From: VXYL01 sp965199915
Lineage (GTDB): Bacteria > Pseudomonadota > Gammaproteobacteria > Pseudomonadales > Azotimanducaceae
Reading direction: 5' to 3'
Length of the DNA: 64,000 bases
Assembly (NCBI GenBank): GCA_965199915.1
Contig: OZ241348.1
Location: forward strand, 3,534,001-3,598,000
Under the pieces are notes generated by a model. That model searched no databases, was not told where the DNA came from, and saw only the letters and a list, made by a program, of their open reading frames with translations. The position numbers and the translations under genes were made by a program. Below, piece by piece: positions 23,201-31,740 of this stretch (the stretch's first letter is position 1; each line of letters begins with the position of its first letter).

Positions 23201-23229
23201 TTGACTGCTGTACGAAAGAACAGTTAGAT
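23201..23229 (+). promoter_or_regulatory. Putative LexA-controlled promoter
   Basis: CTG TACGAAAGAA CAG at 23208-23223 matches the gammaproteobacterial LexA box form CTG-N10-CAG, with TGCTGT and ACAGTT around it. It lies between TTGACT (23201-23206) and TTAGAT (23224-23229), a -35/-10 pair with a 17-base spacer, so bound LexA would occlude RNA polymerase. The downstream gene is a PA0069-type radical SAM gene, and PA0069 is, to my knowledge, a member of the Pseudomonas aeruginosa LexA regulon. The -10 hexamer is weak. Confidence 0.6.
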
Positions 23230-23258
23230 TCCACGGCAATCCACAACGGCACGGTGGC

Positions 23259-24374
23259 GTGGCGGAGCGCGGATGCCCGGTCACGGCACCGTCAGCGCAA
23301 GAACGCATGGACGAGAGACGAGTCCGCAAAGGCCGCGGCGCGGTATCCAACCCCGCCGGCCGGTTCGAGACGACGCCGAGCGTGGCCGTGAGCGACGGCT
23401 GGGACGAAGCGCCGGACGATGTCCCCGCGCCGGACCCGCGCACCACCTTCACGCCGGATCAAACGCGCGACCTCATCGCCACCAACCGTTCGCCGGACGT
23501 TCCCTTCGAGCAATCCATCAATCCGTACAAAGGCTGCGAACACGGCTGCGTGTACTGCTACGCGCGCCCGACGCATGCGTTTCTCGATCTTTCGCCCGGG
23601 CTCGATTTCGAGACGCGGATTTTCTACAAGACCGATCCCGTGGCGCGGCTGCAAGAGGCGTTCGAGCGCCCCGGCTACCAATGCCGCACCCTCGCCATCG
23701 GCACCAACACGGACCCCTACCAGCCTGGGGAGAAGCGGCTACGCGTCACGCGGCAGGTCTTGGAAACCTTGCTCGACTACCGGCATCCGGTGTCCATCGT
23801 CACCAAAGGCGCCCTCATCCTGCGCGACTTGGATTTGCTGCGCGAGCTTGCCGGCCACGGCTTGGCAACCGTCGCGATCAGCATCACCACCTTGAGCAAC
23901 GAGCTGAAGACGAAACTCGAACCGCGCACGGCTTCGCCCTCGGCGCGGTTGCGCGTGGTGCGCGAGCTCAGTGCGGCCGGCGTGCCGGTGGGCGTGATGT
24001 TCGCGCCCGTGATTCCCGTGATCAACGACCACGAGATCGAAACCGTGGTGGCGCACTCGGCGCAAGCCGGGGCGGGCTTCGTCGGCTACGTCATGCTGCG
24101 GCTGCCCTTCGAGGTGAAAGACCTGTTCGAGGAGTGGCTGACCACGCACTATCCACAGAAGGCGAACCATGTGATGAACCGAGTGCGCGATCTGCGTGGC
24201 GGCAAGGCGTATCAAGCCGAGTGGGGCGTGCGCATGCGCGGTCAAGGCGTCTACGCGGAGCTGATCGCCAAGCGGTTCGAGGTGGCGCGCAGGAAGAACG
24301 GCTTGGAGCGTGCGCCGCGGCGGATGGAACTGCGCACGGATCTGTTCCGGCGCACGCAACGCGCACTGTTCTGA
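23259..24374 (+). CDS. PA0069-family radical SAM protein
   Basis: The 371-residue protein has the radical SAM motif in NPYKGCEHGCVYCYARPTHA (CxxxCxYC, about residues 91-97), an Arg-rich N-terminus (RRVRKGRGAVSNPAGRFE) and LAIGTNTDPYQPGEK, all typical of the PA0069/Rv2578c-like group, distant relatives of spore photoproduct lyase. The family's reaction is not established; a role in DNA damage response is suggested by the LexA-like box upstream. The start at 23259 is uncertain; an ATG at 23307 (MDERRVRKGRG) would also give the family's usual N-terminus. A palindromic repeat starts directly at its stop codon. Confidence 0.9.
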   Translation: MAERGCPVTAPSAQERMDERRVRKGRGAVSNPAGRFETTPSVAVSDGWDEAPDDVPAPDPRTTFTPDQTRDLIATNRSPDVPFEQSINPYKGCEHGCVYCYARPTHAFLDLSPGLDFETRIFYKTDPVARLQEAFERPGYQCRTLAIGTNTDPYQPGEKRLRVTRQVLETLLDYRHPVSIVTKGALILRDLDLLRELAGHGLATVAISITTLSNELKTKLEPRTASPSARLRVVRELSAAGVPVGVMFAPVIPVINDHEIETVVAHSAQAGAGFVGYVMLRLPFEVKDLFEEWLTTHYPQKANHVMNRVRDLRGGKAYQAEWGVRMRGQGVYAELIAKRFEVARRKNGLERAPRRMELRTDLFRRTQRALF

Positions 24375-24470
24375 GGCGCGCCCTTTCGGGCGCGTTGGAG
24401 TTTGCTTTTGCAAACTCTGCTTCGTTCGCAAACGCTTTGTTCATTTGTGGAGGTCTCGCCAGAACGGGAA
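24375..24470 (+). repeat. Interspersed palindromic repeat, locus D
   Basis: On the plus strand GGCGCGCCCTTTCGGGCGCG is followed by GGAGTTTGCTTTTGCAAACTC and a diverged tail (CGTTCGCAAACGC, then CATTTGTGGAGGTCTCGCC). It lies between two convergent genes, where its two hairpins could end transcription from either side. The diverged tail overlaps the last codons of the fucosyltransferase-like gene (stop at 24441), so the repeat may have supplied the gene's C-terminus. Confidence 0.75.
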
Positions 24471-25466
24471 CCTTGCGTACAGGCGGTGCAGCGACTTGCG
24501 GCCCCTCTCCCACAAGCCGGGTGACGTTCGGTGCCACTCCGCGGCGTCCACCAGTGCGGCGTGGGCGTGCAGTGCGCGGTTCGGCAAGGTCTCGATGCGC
24601 AGTTTCGCGCGCGCTAGGATTTCCTCTTCGACCCGGTACAACAGGTAGTTGTCCGGGTGCTCCCCGGAAACCAGCTCCTCAAGGAAGGGAAAGTCCGTGT
24701 AGCGAACTAGCTGGTAGTGCTCGCGCAACGGCTCGAAGAAACGCGGGTCGCGTTCGTCCGATGCGATGAAGAGCACCGTTCCACGATCCACGGCCAAGCT
24801 CGCAAGCCGCGCCTCAATGCGCGCGGGTTCGGTGCAAGCCGCCGGAAATTCGCCAAGACGGTCGCCACGTCGCACGTGAATGCCCACAAACCCCTCGTCG
24901 CCAAGGGACGCCATCGACGCTGCCGCTTTCGCGGCCAAACGCGCCACCGGCGCCGCCGGCCGCAATTCGAACCGCACCGCCGGCGGATGTTCTTGCGGCA
25001 CTTGCCTACGGAACACGGAGTCGCCGATGCGTCGAACCACCAGCTGGTGGCGTCGACTCTCCGGCGGAATGCGCTTTCCCGGACGCACCAGGAACGGGGC
25101 GGCGCTCTCGGTTGGGCGGCTTGGCGGCGCAGCAGGAAGGCTCTTCGCGATCGGCAACGGATGTTCGCGGCCGGCGCCGTCGATGAGCGTGCTTGCGTCC
25201 AAGTCGTAGTAGTCGTCCCAGCGCCAGTCCCGGTTGTGGTTGAAATTGTGTTTGGGATGCAGCGTCAACGGCGGCAGCACCGCCAACCGCCCTGTGCCGT
25301 GCGCTTCCCGCAGTAGGCAGCGCAGATTCGCCACGTGATGGGCCAAGCCAGCCAAAACAGGAGGCGCGTCGTAACGCAAATAGCGCGCCGCCGCGGACGC
25401 GCTGGGAGTTGCTGCCGCTGGCGGTCCGCTCGCCAAGAGGCGGCGCTGGCGGCATCCCTCGGTCAC
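24441..25466 (-). CDS. O-fucosyltransferase-like glycosyltransferase
   Basis: The GTG at 25466 overlaps the stop of the upstream FG-GAP/haloperoxidase gene (GTGA) and gives 341 residues. Near residue 197 the motif GFVGIHVRRGDRL matches the HxRRxD nucleotide-sugar-binding loop shared by the GT23/GT65/GT68 fucosyltransferases, and VLFIASDERDPRFFEPLREH follows as in the protein O-fucosyltransferase domain (PF10250). The N-terminal part has HPKHNFNHNRDWRWDDYYDL, an acceptor-site-like segment. No signal peptide is seen, so it is probably cytosolic. Coupling to a surface lipoprotein gene suggests glycosylation of that protein or of a co-made glycan, an inference. GT23/GT11-like activity is the main alternative. 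Confidence 0.6.
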   Translation of the reverse strand: MTEGCRQRRLLASGPPAAATPSASAAARYLRYDAPPVLAGLAHHVANLRCLLREAHGTGRLAVLPPLTLHPKHNFNHNRDWRWDDYYDLDASTLIDGAGREHPLPIAKSLPAAPPSRPTESAAPFLVRPGKRIPPESRRHQLVVRRIGDSVFRRQVPQEHPPAVRFELRPAAPVARLAAKAAASMASLGDEGFVGIHVRRGDRLGEFPAACTEPARIEARLASLAVDRGTVLFIASDERDPRFFEPLREHYQLVRYTDFPFLEELVSGEHPDNYLLYRVEEEILARAKLRIETLPNRALHAHAALVDAAEWHRTSPGLWERGRKSLHRLYARFPFWRDLHK

Positions 25467-28400
25467 TGCGCCGTTCCTTCGAAATGTTCCAACGCCAACG
25501 CGAAGGCGTCCACGCCCACCCGTTGCCCGATCAACCTGCCGGGAATGTCGTCCACGGGCGGATGGATGCCACCCCAGATGCGCGACAGGCTGCACTGGTC
25601 CGACGCGTCGCGGTAGGTGGCCCATTGCAGCGTCAAGTCCACCGACGGGCCGTCCTCGAACACCAGAAACTCGTTCGCCGGAATGCGGAACCCGCTCATG
25701 CCGCCCGGGAAGTAGGCGTCCCCGGTGAGCGCCGTCAACACCTCGGCGGCGGCGCGGGAATAGGTGGAATGGCCGGAGACGTAGCCGGCGAAGGGCGGTG
25801 TGACGAACGTGGGCCGTTGGTACGGCCACCAATTCTCCGCCAGTATCCAACCAACACCCGCCACGTCCACCGCGGGATCGTCAATGGCGTCCGGGCCGCG
25901 CCAAGCGTAGAGCTTGATCTTGCCGACATGCTCGCCGTCCTCGCCGGCCAGCGGATCGTCCGCGGCGACGAGGGCGATGTAGCCGTCCATCAGCGGGATG
26001 CCGTCCACATGGTAGAAGGCCCCTTGCGGATCCGAGCTCTGGCCGCGGTCCGCCATCGCCCGCAGCGCCGAGATCGGGCGGATGTAGTCGTACCAGCCTT
26101 TGATGCTCCACGCGGCGATGGCGGCGTCGTGCATGGCCCCGCCGAGGGCGAAATAGGCCTTCGCGTCCCACTCCAAGCGGCCGAGCTCCGGCCCCGCGCC
26201 GCGAAAGCGCCGGCGCAGCGCGGCGTGATCGTTCACTTCGTTCAGGATCGTGAACCAGTGGCCGGGCGGCGTCTCGGAATCCGGCCCGTCGGCCCAGAAC
26301 TCCGCCAACACGCGGGTGTAGTCGCCGCGCGGCACCACTTGGGGCGCGTACGGTTCGCCGGTGACCGGGTTGACATCGTGGCCACCGCCGGGATCGCCGC
26401 CCTGCCGGGTGTTGAAGAACGTCGGATAGTCGGTGAAGTCCGCCGGGTAGCTTTCGATGTTGCCGATGCCGGCCGGGGAGATGTCCATGGTCTCGCCGTC
26501 GTCGGGTGCCAGGTGGGAAGACCAAACGGAAACCAACGCGAACGCCCACTTGTAGTTGTCGCCAAGCGCGCCGTCGATGGTCGGAGGCGGGCCGGGGTCG
26601 TGCCACACCGAGTAGGCGAAGCCGTCGCGCTCGTAGCCCACGCGGTCGCCGGGCGACAGCGCGAACGGCGTCACCGCGCCCCACTCCGGGCTTAGGAACT
26701 CGGGCTCGGAATCCACCGGATTGCCGGCTTGGTCGATGAACTCGCGCAGCGAGAGCGGTTGCCAGCGGTTCAAGTCCACGATGTCCGGATTGCCCGGTTC
26801 CTCCGGTCGCAAGGGCGGATTCACCGGCTGGTAGGCGACGTTGGCGTAGTCGTTCGCCTCGTTGGCGCCGTCCGCCAAGCCGAAGGCGATGTAGCACGCG
26901 GCGGTGTGGTTGCCGAGCGCCGCCGCCGAACCGCCCGAGTAATCCGTGGATTCCATGTCCACGTCGTGGCCGAGCGCGCTCATCAGCGAGTTCGCGTCGC
27001 GGCGGATGCGCGTTGTTCCGGGCGAGCCTTGGAAACGGTGGCGGATGATGCGGTACGCCGCGAAACTCATCGCCTGCGCCCGCGCCGCGTCCACATCGTC
27101 CACCGGCGGCACGTCCGCGCCCGCGCACGCCACCCCGGCGCGGCTGCGCCCGAACAGCCACGGCGCGGCGTCGCCGTAGGCGGCCCACGCGTCGAACATC
27201 GCCGCCGACACGTGGAACAGATTGCGGGCGTGAACGGTGGGCCGCGCGAAATCGTTGCGAATGGACTGCAGCAGCACTTCGTTCCAACGCCGCGCCACGG
27301 ACACCTCGTCCGCAAGCGCCACGCCCGGCGTGTAGTGCGCCGTGACGGTGACCGCGTTGGCCGGCATGGTGAAGGTGGTGGCTTCGGCGTAAGCGTCCGC
27401 GAACACGCCGCCGCCGCGCGACGTCCAGTGGCTGAAGTGGTAGTTCGCCGGCGCCGGCCCCGCCTCTATCGCCACCTCGTCTCCGGGCGCGTACACGCCG
27501 TCGCCATCGCCCCCGGCGACGGAGAGGCGCAACGCCGGGGGCGGCTGGCGCATGGTGAGCACCTGGTCCGCGGCCACCGCGGACTCCGTGGTGCGCGAAC
27601 CGTCCGGCCAACGCACCGACACGTCCGCCACCGTGGCCGCGCCGAGGCCGAAATGCGCCTCCAGCGGATCGTGCGAAGCGTAGTTGCTCGCGCCGCCGAG
27701 TTCCCGCGCCTGCGTGCCGCTCTCGGCGGCGGTCACGGTCACCCGCGCCCCCACGCCGAACCGGTTGCCGCCGGCGCCCTCCAAGCGCACACCCAAGTAG
27801 TGGTTGTCGTTCGCTGTCTCGTTGCGGTAGGCGATGACGCCATTCGCGTCCATGTTCGCGATCACGATGTCGATGTCGCCATCGCGCTCGGCGTCGAAAC
27901 AGGCGATGCCGCGGCCTTGGCCGGTGTTCGCAAGACCGATGGTCTCGCCGCGCTCGCGGAACGCCAAGCCATCGCCGCCGTCGTTGTGGAAGAAGCGGAT
28001 CGCGTCCAAGCCGTAGTTCTTGCCGTCCACGGTGATCCAGCCGTTCGCGTGCGCGATGTCCAGCGCGCCGTCGTTGTCGAAATCCGCGGCGCAACTGCCC
28101 CATCCCCAGCCGCCGTCGGCAACGCCCGCCGCCGTCGTCGCGTCCACGAACGCGCCGGCGCCGTCGTTGCGGTACAGGCGGTTGCCGATGTACTCGCCGC
28201 CGGCGCGATCCAAGTTGTAAATGGACGTGACGAACCAGTCCATGTCGCCGTCGTTGTCGAAGTCCGCCACCGCCGCGCCGGCGCCCGCTTGAACGGTGAT
28301 CACGTCGCGGTCGGTGGTGCGCGTGAAGGTGCCGTCGCCGTTGTTGCGGAACACTTGGCTCGCCGCGGCGTCCGCCGCCATCAGCAGATCGAGATCGCCA

Positions 28401-29179
28401 TCCGCGTCCAAGTCCGCGAGGTTCGGCGTGAAGCTCCAATCGGTGTCGCCATCGACCAGCCCGGCGGCGATGCCGGTATCCAAGCTCGCGCTCGCGAACG
28501 TGCCGTCGCCGTTGTTGCGCCACACGGTTTCGGTGTCTTCCCCGGCGGCGCGTTCGACGCCCCAGTGGGCGAGGAACAAATCCACGAAGCCGTCCTGGTC
28601 GTAGTCCGCGAAGGCGGCGGAGACGGTGTTGCGGGCGTTGAGCGCGATGCCGGAGGCGACGGTGACGTCGACGAAGCGGCGCTCCCCATCCATGCCATCC
28701 GCGCGGTTTTCCAGCAGGCGGTGGCCACCGCCTTCCACCGCGCCGACGAACAGGTCCAAATCGCCATCGCCATCGATGTCGCCGAACGCCGGGCCGCTGC
28801 CCCAGTGGGAGAAGTCGACGCCCAAGCGCGCGCCGACTTCGGCGAAGGTGCCGTCGCCGCGGTTCTCGTAGAAGTGATTGGGGGTGCCCGGGTCGCCGAC
28901 GACGTACAGGTCCACATCGCCGTCGCCGTCGTAGTCCGCGGCGGCGATGCCGCCACTGAAGCGCTGGGCTTGCGAGAGGCTGGTCAAGTCGTTGCGGATG
29001 GGTCGGCGCAACCCGGAGTCCTCCACCTGCGCGAAGCGGATGTTCACGGCGGGGTCCGGCGGTGGCGGCGGCGGTGGTGGCGGGGGTGGGGTGGTCGGCG
29101 GTGCGCCGCCGCCGCCTCCGCCACCGCCGCAACCGGCGACAGCCAGGGCGAAGACGGCTGCGACGCTTCGTCTGCGCAT
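25463..29179 (-). CDS. Lipoprotein with FG-GAP/UnbV repeats fused to vanadium haloperoxidase
   Basis: The 1238-residue protein starts at 29179 with a lipoprotein signal (MRRRSVAAVFALAVAGC, lipobox LAVAGC) and a Gly/Pro linker. Residues about 60-470 are FG-GAP/VCBS repeats with calcium-loop motifs such as DYDGDGDVDLYVVGD, DIDGDGDLDLFVG and DLDADGDLDLLMA. An ASPIC/UnbV domain follows (RFGVGARVTVTAAES, SVRWPDGSRTTE, about 480-560), then an InlB-like beta segment. The C-terminal 590 residues are a vanadium-dependent haloperoxidase: YIRPISALRAM (about 1038), GYVSGHSTYSRAAAEV (about 1133) and RIWGGIHPPVDD (about 1206) supply the Arg, Ser-Gly-His and His of the vanadate site. It is probably exported and membrane-anchored, oxidising halides or related anions. 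The combination and the length are unusual. Confidence 0.85.
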   Translation of the reverse strand: MRRRSVAAVFALAVAGCGGGGGGGGAPPTTPPPPPPPPPPPDPAVNIRFAQVEDSGLRRPIRNDLTSLSQAQRFSGGIAAADYDGDGDVDLYVVGDPGTPNHFYENRGDGTFAEVGARLGVDFSHWGSGPAFGDIDGDGDLDLFVGAVEGGGHRLLENRADGMDGERRFVDVTVASGIALNARNTVSAAFADYDQDGFVDLFLAHWGVERAAGEDTETVWRNNGDGTFASASLDTGIAAGLVDGDTDWSFTPNLADLDADGDLDLLMAADAAASQVFRNNGDGTFTRTTDRDVITVQAGAGAAVADFDNDGDMDWFVTSIYNLDRAGGEYIGNRLYRNDGAGAFVDATTAAGVADGGWGWGSCAADFDNDGALDIAHANGWITVDGKNYGLDAIRFFHNDGGDGLAFRERGETIGLANTGQGRGIACFDAERDGDIDIVIANMDANGVIAYRNETANDNHYLGVRLEGAGGNRFGVGARVTVTAAESGTQARELGGASNYASHDPLEAHFGLGAATVADVSVRWPDGSRTTESAVAADQVLTMRQPPPALRLSVAGGDGDGVYAPGDEVAIEAGPAPANYHFSHWTSRGGGVFADAYAEATTFTMPANAVTVTAHYTPGVALADEVSVARRWNEVLLQSIRNDFARPTVHARNLFHVSAAMFDAWAAYGDAAPWLFGRSRAGVACAGADVPPVDDVDAARAQAMSFAAYRIIRHRFQGSPGTTRIRRDANSLMSALGHDVDMESTDYSGGSAAALGNHTAACYIAFGLADGANEANDYANVAYQPVNPPLRPEEPGNPDIVDLNRWQPLSLREFIDQAGNPVDSEPEFLSPEWGAVTPFALSPGDRVGYERDGFAYSVWHDPGPPPTIDGALGDNYKWAFALVSVWSSHLAPDDGETMDISPAGIGNIESYPADFTDYPTFFNTRQGGDPGGGHDVNPVTGEPYAPQVVPRGDYTRVLAEFWADGPDSETPPGHWFTILNEVNDHAALRRRFRGAGPELGRLEWDAKAYFALGGAMHDAAIAAWSIKGWYDYIRPISALRAMADRGQSSDPQGAFYHVDGIPLMDGYIALVAADDPLAGEDGEHVGKIKLYAWRGPDAIDDPAVDVAGVGWILAENWWPYQRPTFVTPPFAGYVSGHSTYSRAAAEVLTALTGDAYFPGGMSGFRIPANEFLVFEDGPSVDLTLQWATYRDASDQCSLSRIWGGIHPPVDDIPGRLIGQRVGVDAFALALEHFEGTAQ

Positions 29180-29314
29180 CGTTCGTCGCTGCCGGCGCCG
29201 CGGCCCGCGCTTGGACTTGCCGCCGAGTGTTGCGTCGCGAACCATTGGTGGGACACCGAGAAACCGCCGAGGCAAGATCGCCTAAGGCGTCCGGCGTTGT
29301 CAACGGCTGTTCGT

Positions 29315-30544
29315 CAGGGCAATCGCATTTGGAATCCCGCGCCTACTCGCGCTTGCGGATGCGCCGGATCATGTCGAGCAGGAAGTTGTCGTCGCGCTGG
29401 GCGCGGGTGAACTTGCGGCGGATGGACCGCTTGTCGGGATGCATCCGCACGATGTTCAGGGCCAGCCGGCGGACCACCGCCAGACAGGCGGCGGAGTTGC
29501 CCTTGCGGTTGCGCGCCTGGTCTTCGTCCATCGACACGTCGAGCACCCAGTGCAGGCCGTTCTCGATCGCCCAGTGGGAGCGGACGGTGCGCCCGAAGCG
29601 CTCCGCCGAGGGCTTGGCGCTGAGCAGGTAGTAGCGGCTGTCGACGCTCTCCGAGCCGTCGGCGAGATGCCGCTCGGCGACGACCTTGCCGAAGGCCGAA
29701 AGACCGGGCCAGTCGTGGCGCTCTTGCAGCCAGTCGACGTCGTGGCAGACCGTCGCCGTGCGCTTCTCGACGCGCCCGTGGCCCTTGTCAACCTGTTGAT
29801 GCGACAGGAGTTTCGCCGACGCGGGCGGGTTGTCCAAGTACTCCTCCACGTCCGCGCGCAGCGTCCCCTGGTTGCCCTTCAGCGCCAGCGCGTAGTCGCC
29901 GCCCTTGGCCACGATCGCCGCCGCCGTCCCGCGCTGCGCGCGCAGCGCGTCCGCCGTCACCGTCCGCCCCCTCACGTCCACCAGCTCCAGCAGCTTCGGC
30001 AGCGCCGGGATCTCGTTCGACTTGCCGTCCACCTCCATCTGCGCCAGCGTCAGCTTCGACTCCGCCGCGAACGCTTGCAGAAGGTGCGTCGGCGACCGTT
30101 CCGAGGCGTCCTCGAACGACCGCCGCAGCACCTTGCCGTCCACCGCGATCACGCCGCCGAGCCGGTCCGCCCAGTCCTGCGCCAGGCGCAGCAGCGCCGT
30201 CTGAAGACCCGCCGGGTTCAACAGTCTGAACAGCCGCGAGAACGCGTCGTGGCTCGGAATCCCGTTCCTCAGCGCCAGAAACGTCCGCAGCCACCGCTCC
30301 GCGGCGCATCCGTAGTCCTCCATCTCGACGCATGTGCGTCCGCCCGTGAGCATCGACAGCAGCGCGATCACCAGCATCTCGTGCAGGTCGTGGCGCTTGG
30401 CGTTGCCTCGCCTAGGGTCCTCAACTTCTTGAAAAACAAACAGAAGTTCCCGCATTCCGTCTCTCCCTCCTTGGATCGAGACGCCTATTCTGCACCATCC
30501 CCGCTCTCCGTGCCGCCCCACCTAATCCAAATGCGATTGCCCTG
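29315..30544 (-). mobile_element. Intact ISAs1-family insertion sequence
   Basis: The ends are inverted repeats, CAGGGCAATCGCATTTGG at 29315 and its complement ending at 30544 (CCAAATGCGATTGCCCTG). The element is 1230 bp and carries one full transposase gene. It is flanked on both sides by GCTGTTCGT, a perfect 9-bp target duplication, so insertion is recent. It sits in the divergent gap between the haloperoxidase and RNA ligase genes, about 130 bases before the latter. Confidence 0.95.
29343..30455 (-). CDS. ISAs1-family DDE transposase
   Basis: The 370-residue protein starts at 30455 with MRELLFVFQEVEDPRRGNAK, the family N-terminus (DPRxxxxxxHxL), then LHEMLVIALLSMLTGGRTC. The DDE residues are suggested by GGVIAVDGKVLRRSF (first Asp, about residue 124), VDVRGRTVTADALRAQR (second Asp region) and SHWAIENGLHWVLDVSM (Glu, about 300). 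The reading frame is intact with the family's usual length, so the element could be active. An upstream in-frame codon at 30521 adds 22 residues not seen in the family. Confidence 0.95.
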   Translation of the reverse strand: MRELLFVFQEVEDPRRGNAKRHDLHEMLVIALLSMLTGGRTCVEMEDYGCAAERWLRTFLALRNGIPSHDAFSRLFRLLNPAGLQTALLRLAQDWADRLGGVIAVDGKVLRRSFEDASERSPTHLLQAFAAESKLTLAQMEVDGKSNEIPALPKLLELVDVRGRTVTADALRAQRGTAAAIVAKGGDYALALKGNQGTLRADVEEYLDNPPASAKLLSHQQVDKGHGRVEKRTATVCHDVDWLQERHDWPGLSAFGKVVAERHLADGSESVDSRYYLLSAKPSAERFGRTVRSHWAIENGLHWVLDVSMDEDQARNRKGNSAACLAVVRRLALNIVRMHPDKRSIRRKFTRAQRDDNFLLDMIRRIRKRE

Positions 30545-30673
30545 GCTGTTCGTGGTTCGTACAGACACGCACGAGCAAAAGGTGCCAAAATACGCCGTGT
30601 CGAGAGCGAGGGCGTTCGCGTTGCCCGCAACGTCCCGCGTCCCGGCGTCCAACCGCAGTTGCAAGAGCGTCCC

Positions 30674-31729
30674 ATGGCCACTTTCGAATCCAAAGTTCAC
30701 ATCCTTCGCATCGAACCGCATCCGAACGCGGAGCGTTTGGAGCTGGCCGCCGTGGGCGGCTTTCGTTGCGTGGTCGCCAAAGGCGAGTTCGCCACCGGCG
30801 ATCTGGCCGCCTACATCCCGGAAGGCGCGGTCTGTCCGGACTGGCTCATCGCCGATCTCGGCTTGGAAGGCCGCTTGGCGGGCAGCAAGCGCAACCGCGT
30901 CAAGGCGGTGAAACTGCGCGGCGCGTTGTCGCAAGGCCTGGTCTATCCGGTGCGCGACGGCCGCATCCGCGGCGAGGCGGTGGTGGAAGGCACCAACGTC
31001 ACCGAGTTGTTGGAACTGGTGAAGTACGAGCCGCCGGTGCCCATCGCCATGCAAGGCGAAGTGGTCGCCGCGCACGGCGCCACCATCCATTACGACATCG
31101 AGAACATCAAGAAGTACCCGCAAACGTTCGCGGCCGGCGAGCCGGTGGTGGTCACCGAGAAGCTCCACGGTTCCTGGTGTTGCCTCGGCTGGCACCCGGA
31201 GCACGATGCGGTGGTCACCTCCAAGGGTATGTCGGACAAGGGCCTGCGCCTGCTGCTCAACGACGCCAACCACAACAACCTCTATGTGCGCGCTTGGCGC
31301 GCCCACGAGGAGGCGTTCGCCCAGGCCCGTGCCCGGCTGGCCCCCGGCGGCGAGCCATTCTATGTGCTTGGCGAGGTGTTCGGCCGCGGCGTGCAAGACC
31401 TGCACTACGGCGAGCCCAATCCGGCGTTCGCGGTGTTCGACGCCTATGTGGGCGAACCACAGCGGGGCCGCTATCTCGCGCCGAACGAACTGCAATCCGG
31501 CTTGGGTGACCTGTTCCGCTTCGTTCCCGTGCTGTACGAAGGGCCGTTCAGCGAGGCGATGCTGGCCGAGCACACGGACGGCGCGACCGCCCTCGGCGGC
31601 GGCCACATCCGCGAGGGCGTGGTGGTGCGGCCAGCAACCGAACGCGAATCGGCGGAGTTCGGCCGCGTGATCCTGAAGAGCGTCTCGGGCGGCTACCTGG
31701 TGCGCAAGGGCGGCACGGAATACAACTAA
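30674..31729 (+). CDS. RNA ligase, DRB0094/Rnl5-like
   Basis: The 351-residue protein resembles the Deinococcus radiodurans RNA ligase DraRnl (Rnl5 family), which seals 3'-OH/5'-P nicks. An N-terminal OB-like module (FESKVHILRIEPHPNAERLE, then FRCVVAKGEFATGDLAAYIPEGAV) precedes the nucleotidyltransferase domain. Motif I is VVVTEKLHGSW, with the AMP-accepting lysine near residue 163. Motif III-like FYVLGEVFGRGVQDL, motif IV-like EGVVVRP and motif V-like VILKSVS follow. The start at 30674 (MATFESKVH) is chosen because it begins the domain; a codon 15 bases upstream is possible. tsaD follows after 11 bases, so the two are probably cotranscribed. The ISAs1 insertion lies in the promoter region. 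Confidence 0.9.
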   Translation: MATFESKVHILRIEPHPNAERLELAAVGGFRCVVAKGEFATGDLAAYIPEGAVCPDWLIADLGLEGRLAGSKRNRVKAVKLRGALSQGLVYPVRDGRIRGEAVVEGTNVTELLELVKYEPPVPIAMQGEVVAAHGATIHYDIENIKKYPQTFAAGEPVVVTEKLHGSWCCLGWHPEHDAVVTSKGMSDKGLRLLLNDANHNNLYVRAWRAHEEAFAQARARLAPGGEPFYVLGEVFGRGVQDLHYGEPNPAFAVFDAYVGEPQRGRYLAPNELQSGLGDLFRFVPVLYEGPFSEAMLAEHTDGATALGGGHIREGVVVRPATERESAEFGRVILKSVSGGYLVRKGGTEYN

Positions 31730-31740
31730 GACCAAACGCC

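Noticed and set aside
26729..29410. An 893-codon open frame on the plus strand opposite the haloperoxidase gene
   Set aside because: It is a by-product of high GC and biased codon third positions in the real minus-strand gene. Its protein is Arg/His/Val-rich with no motifs.
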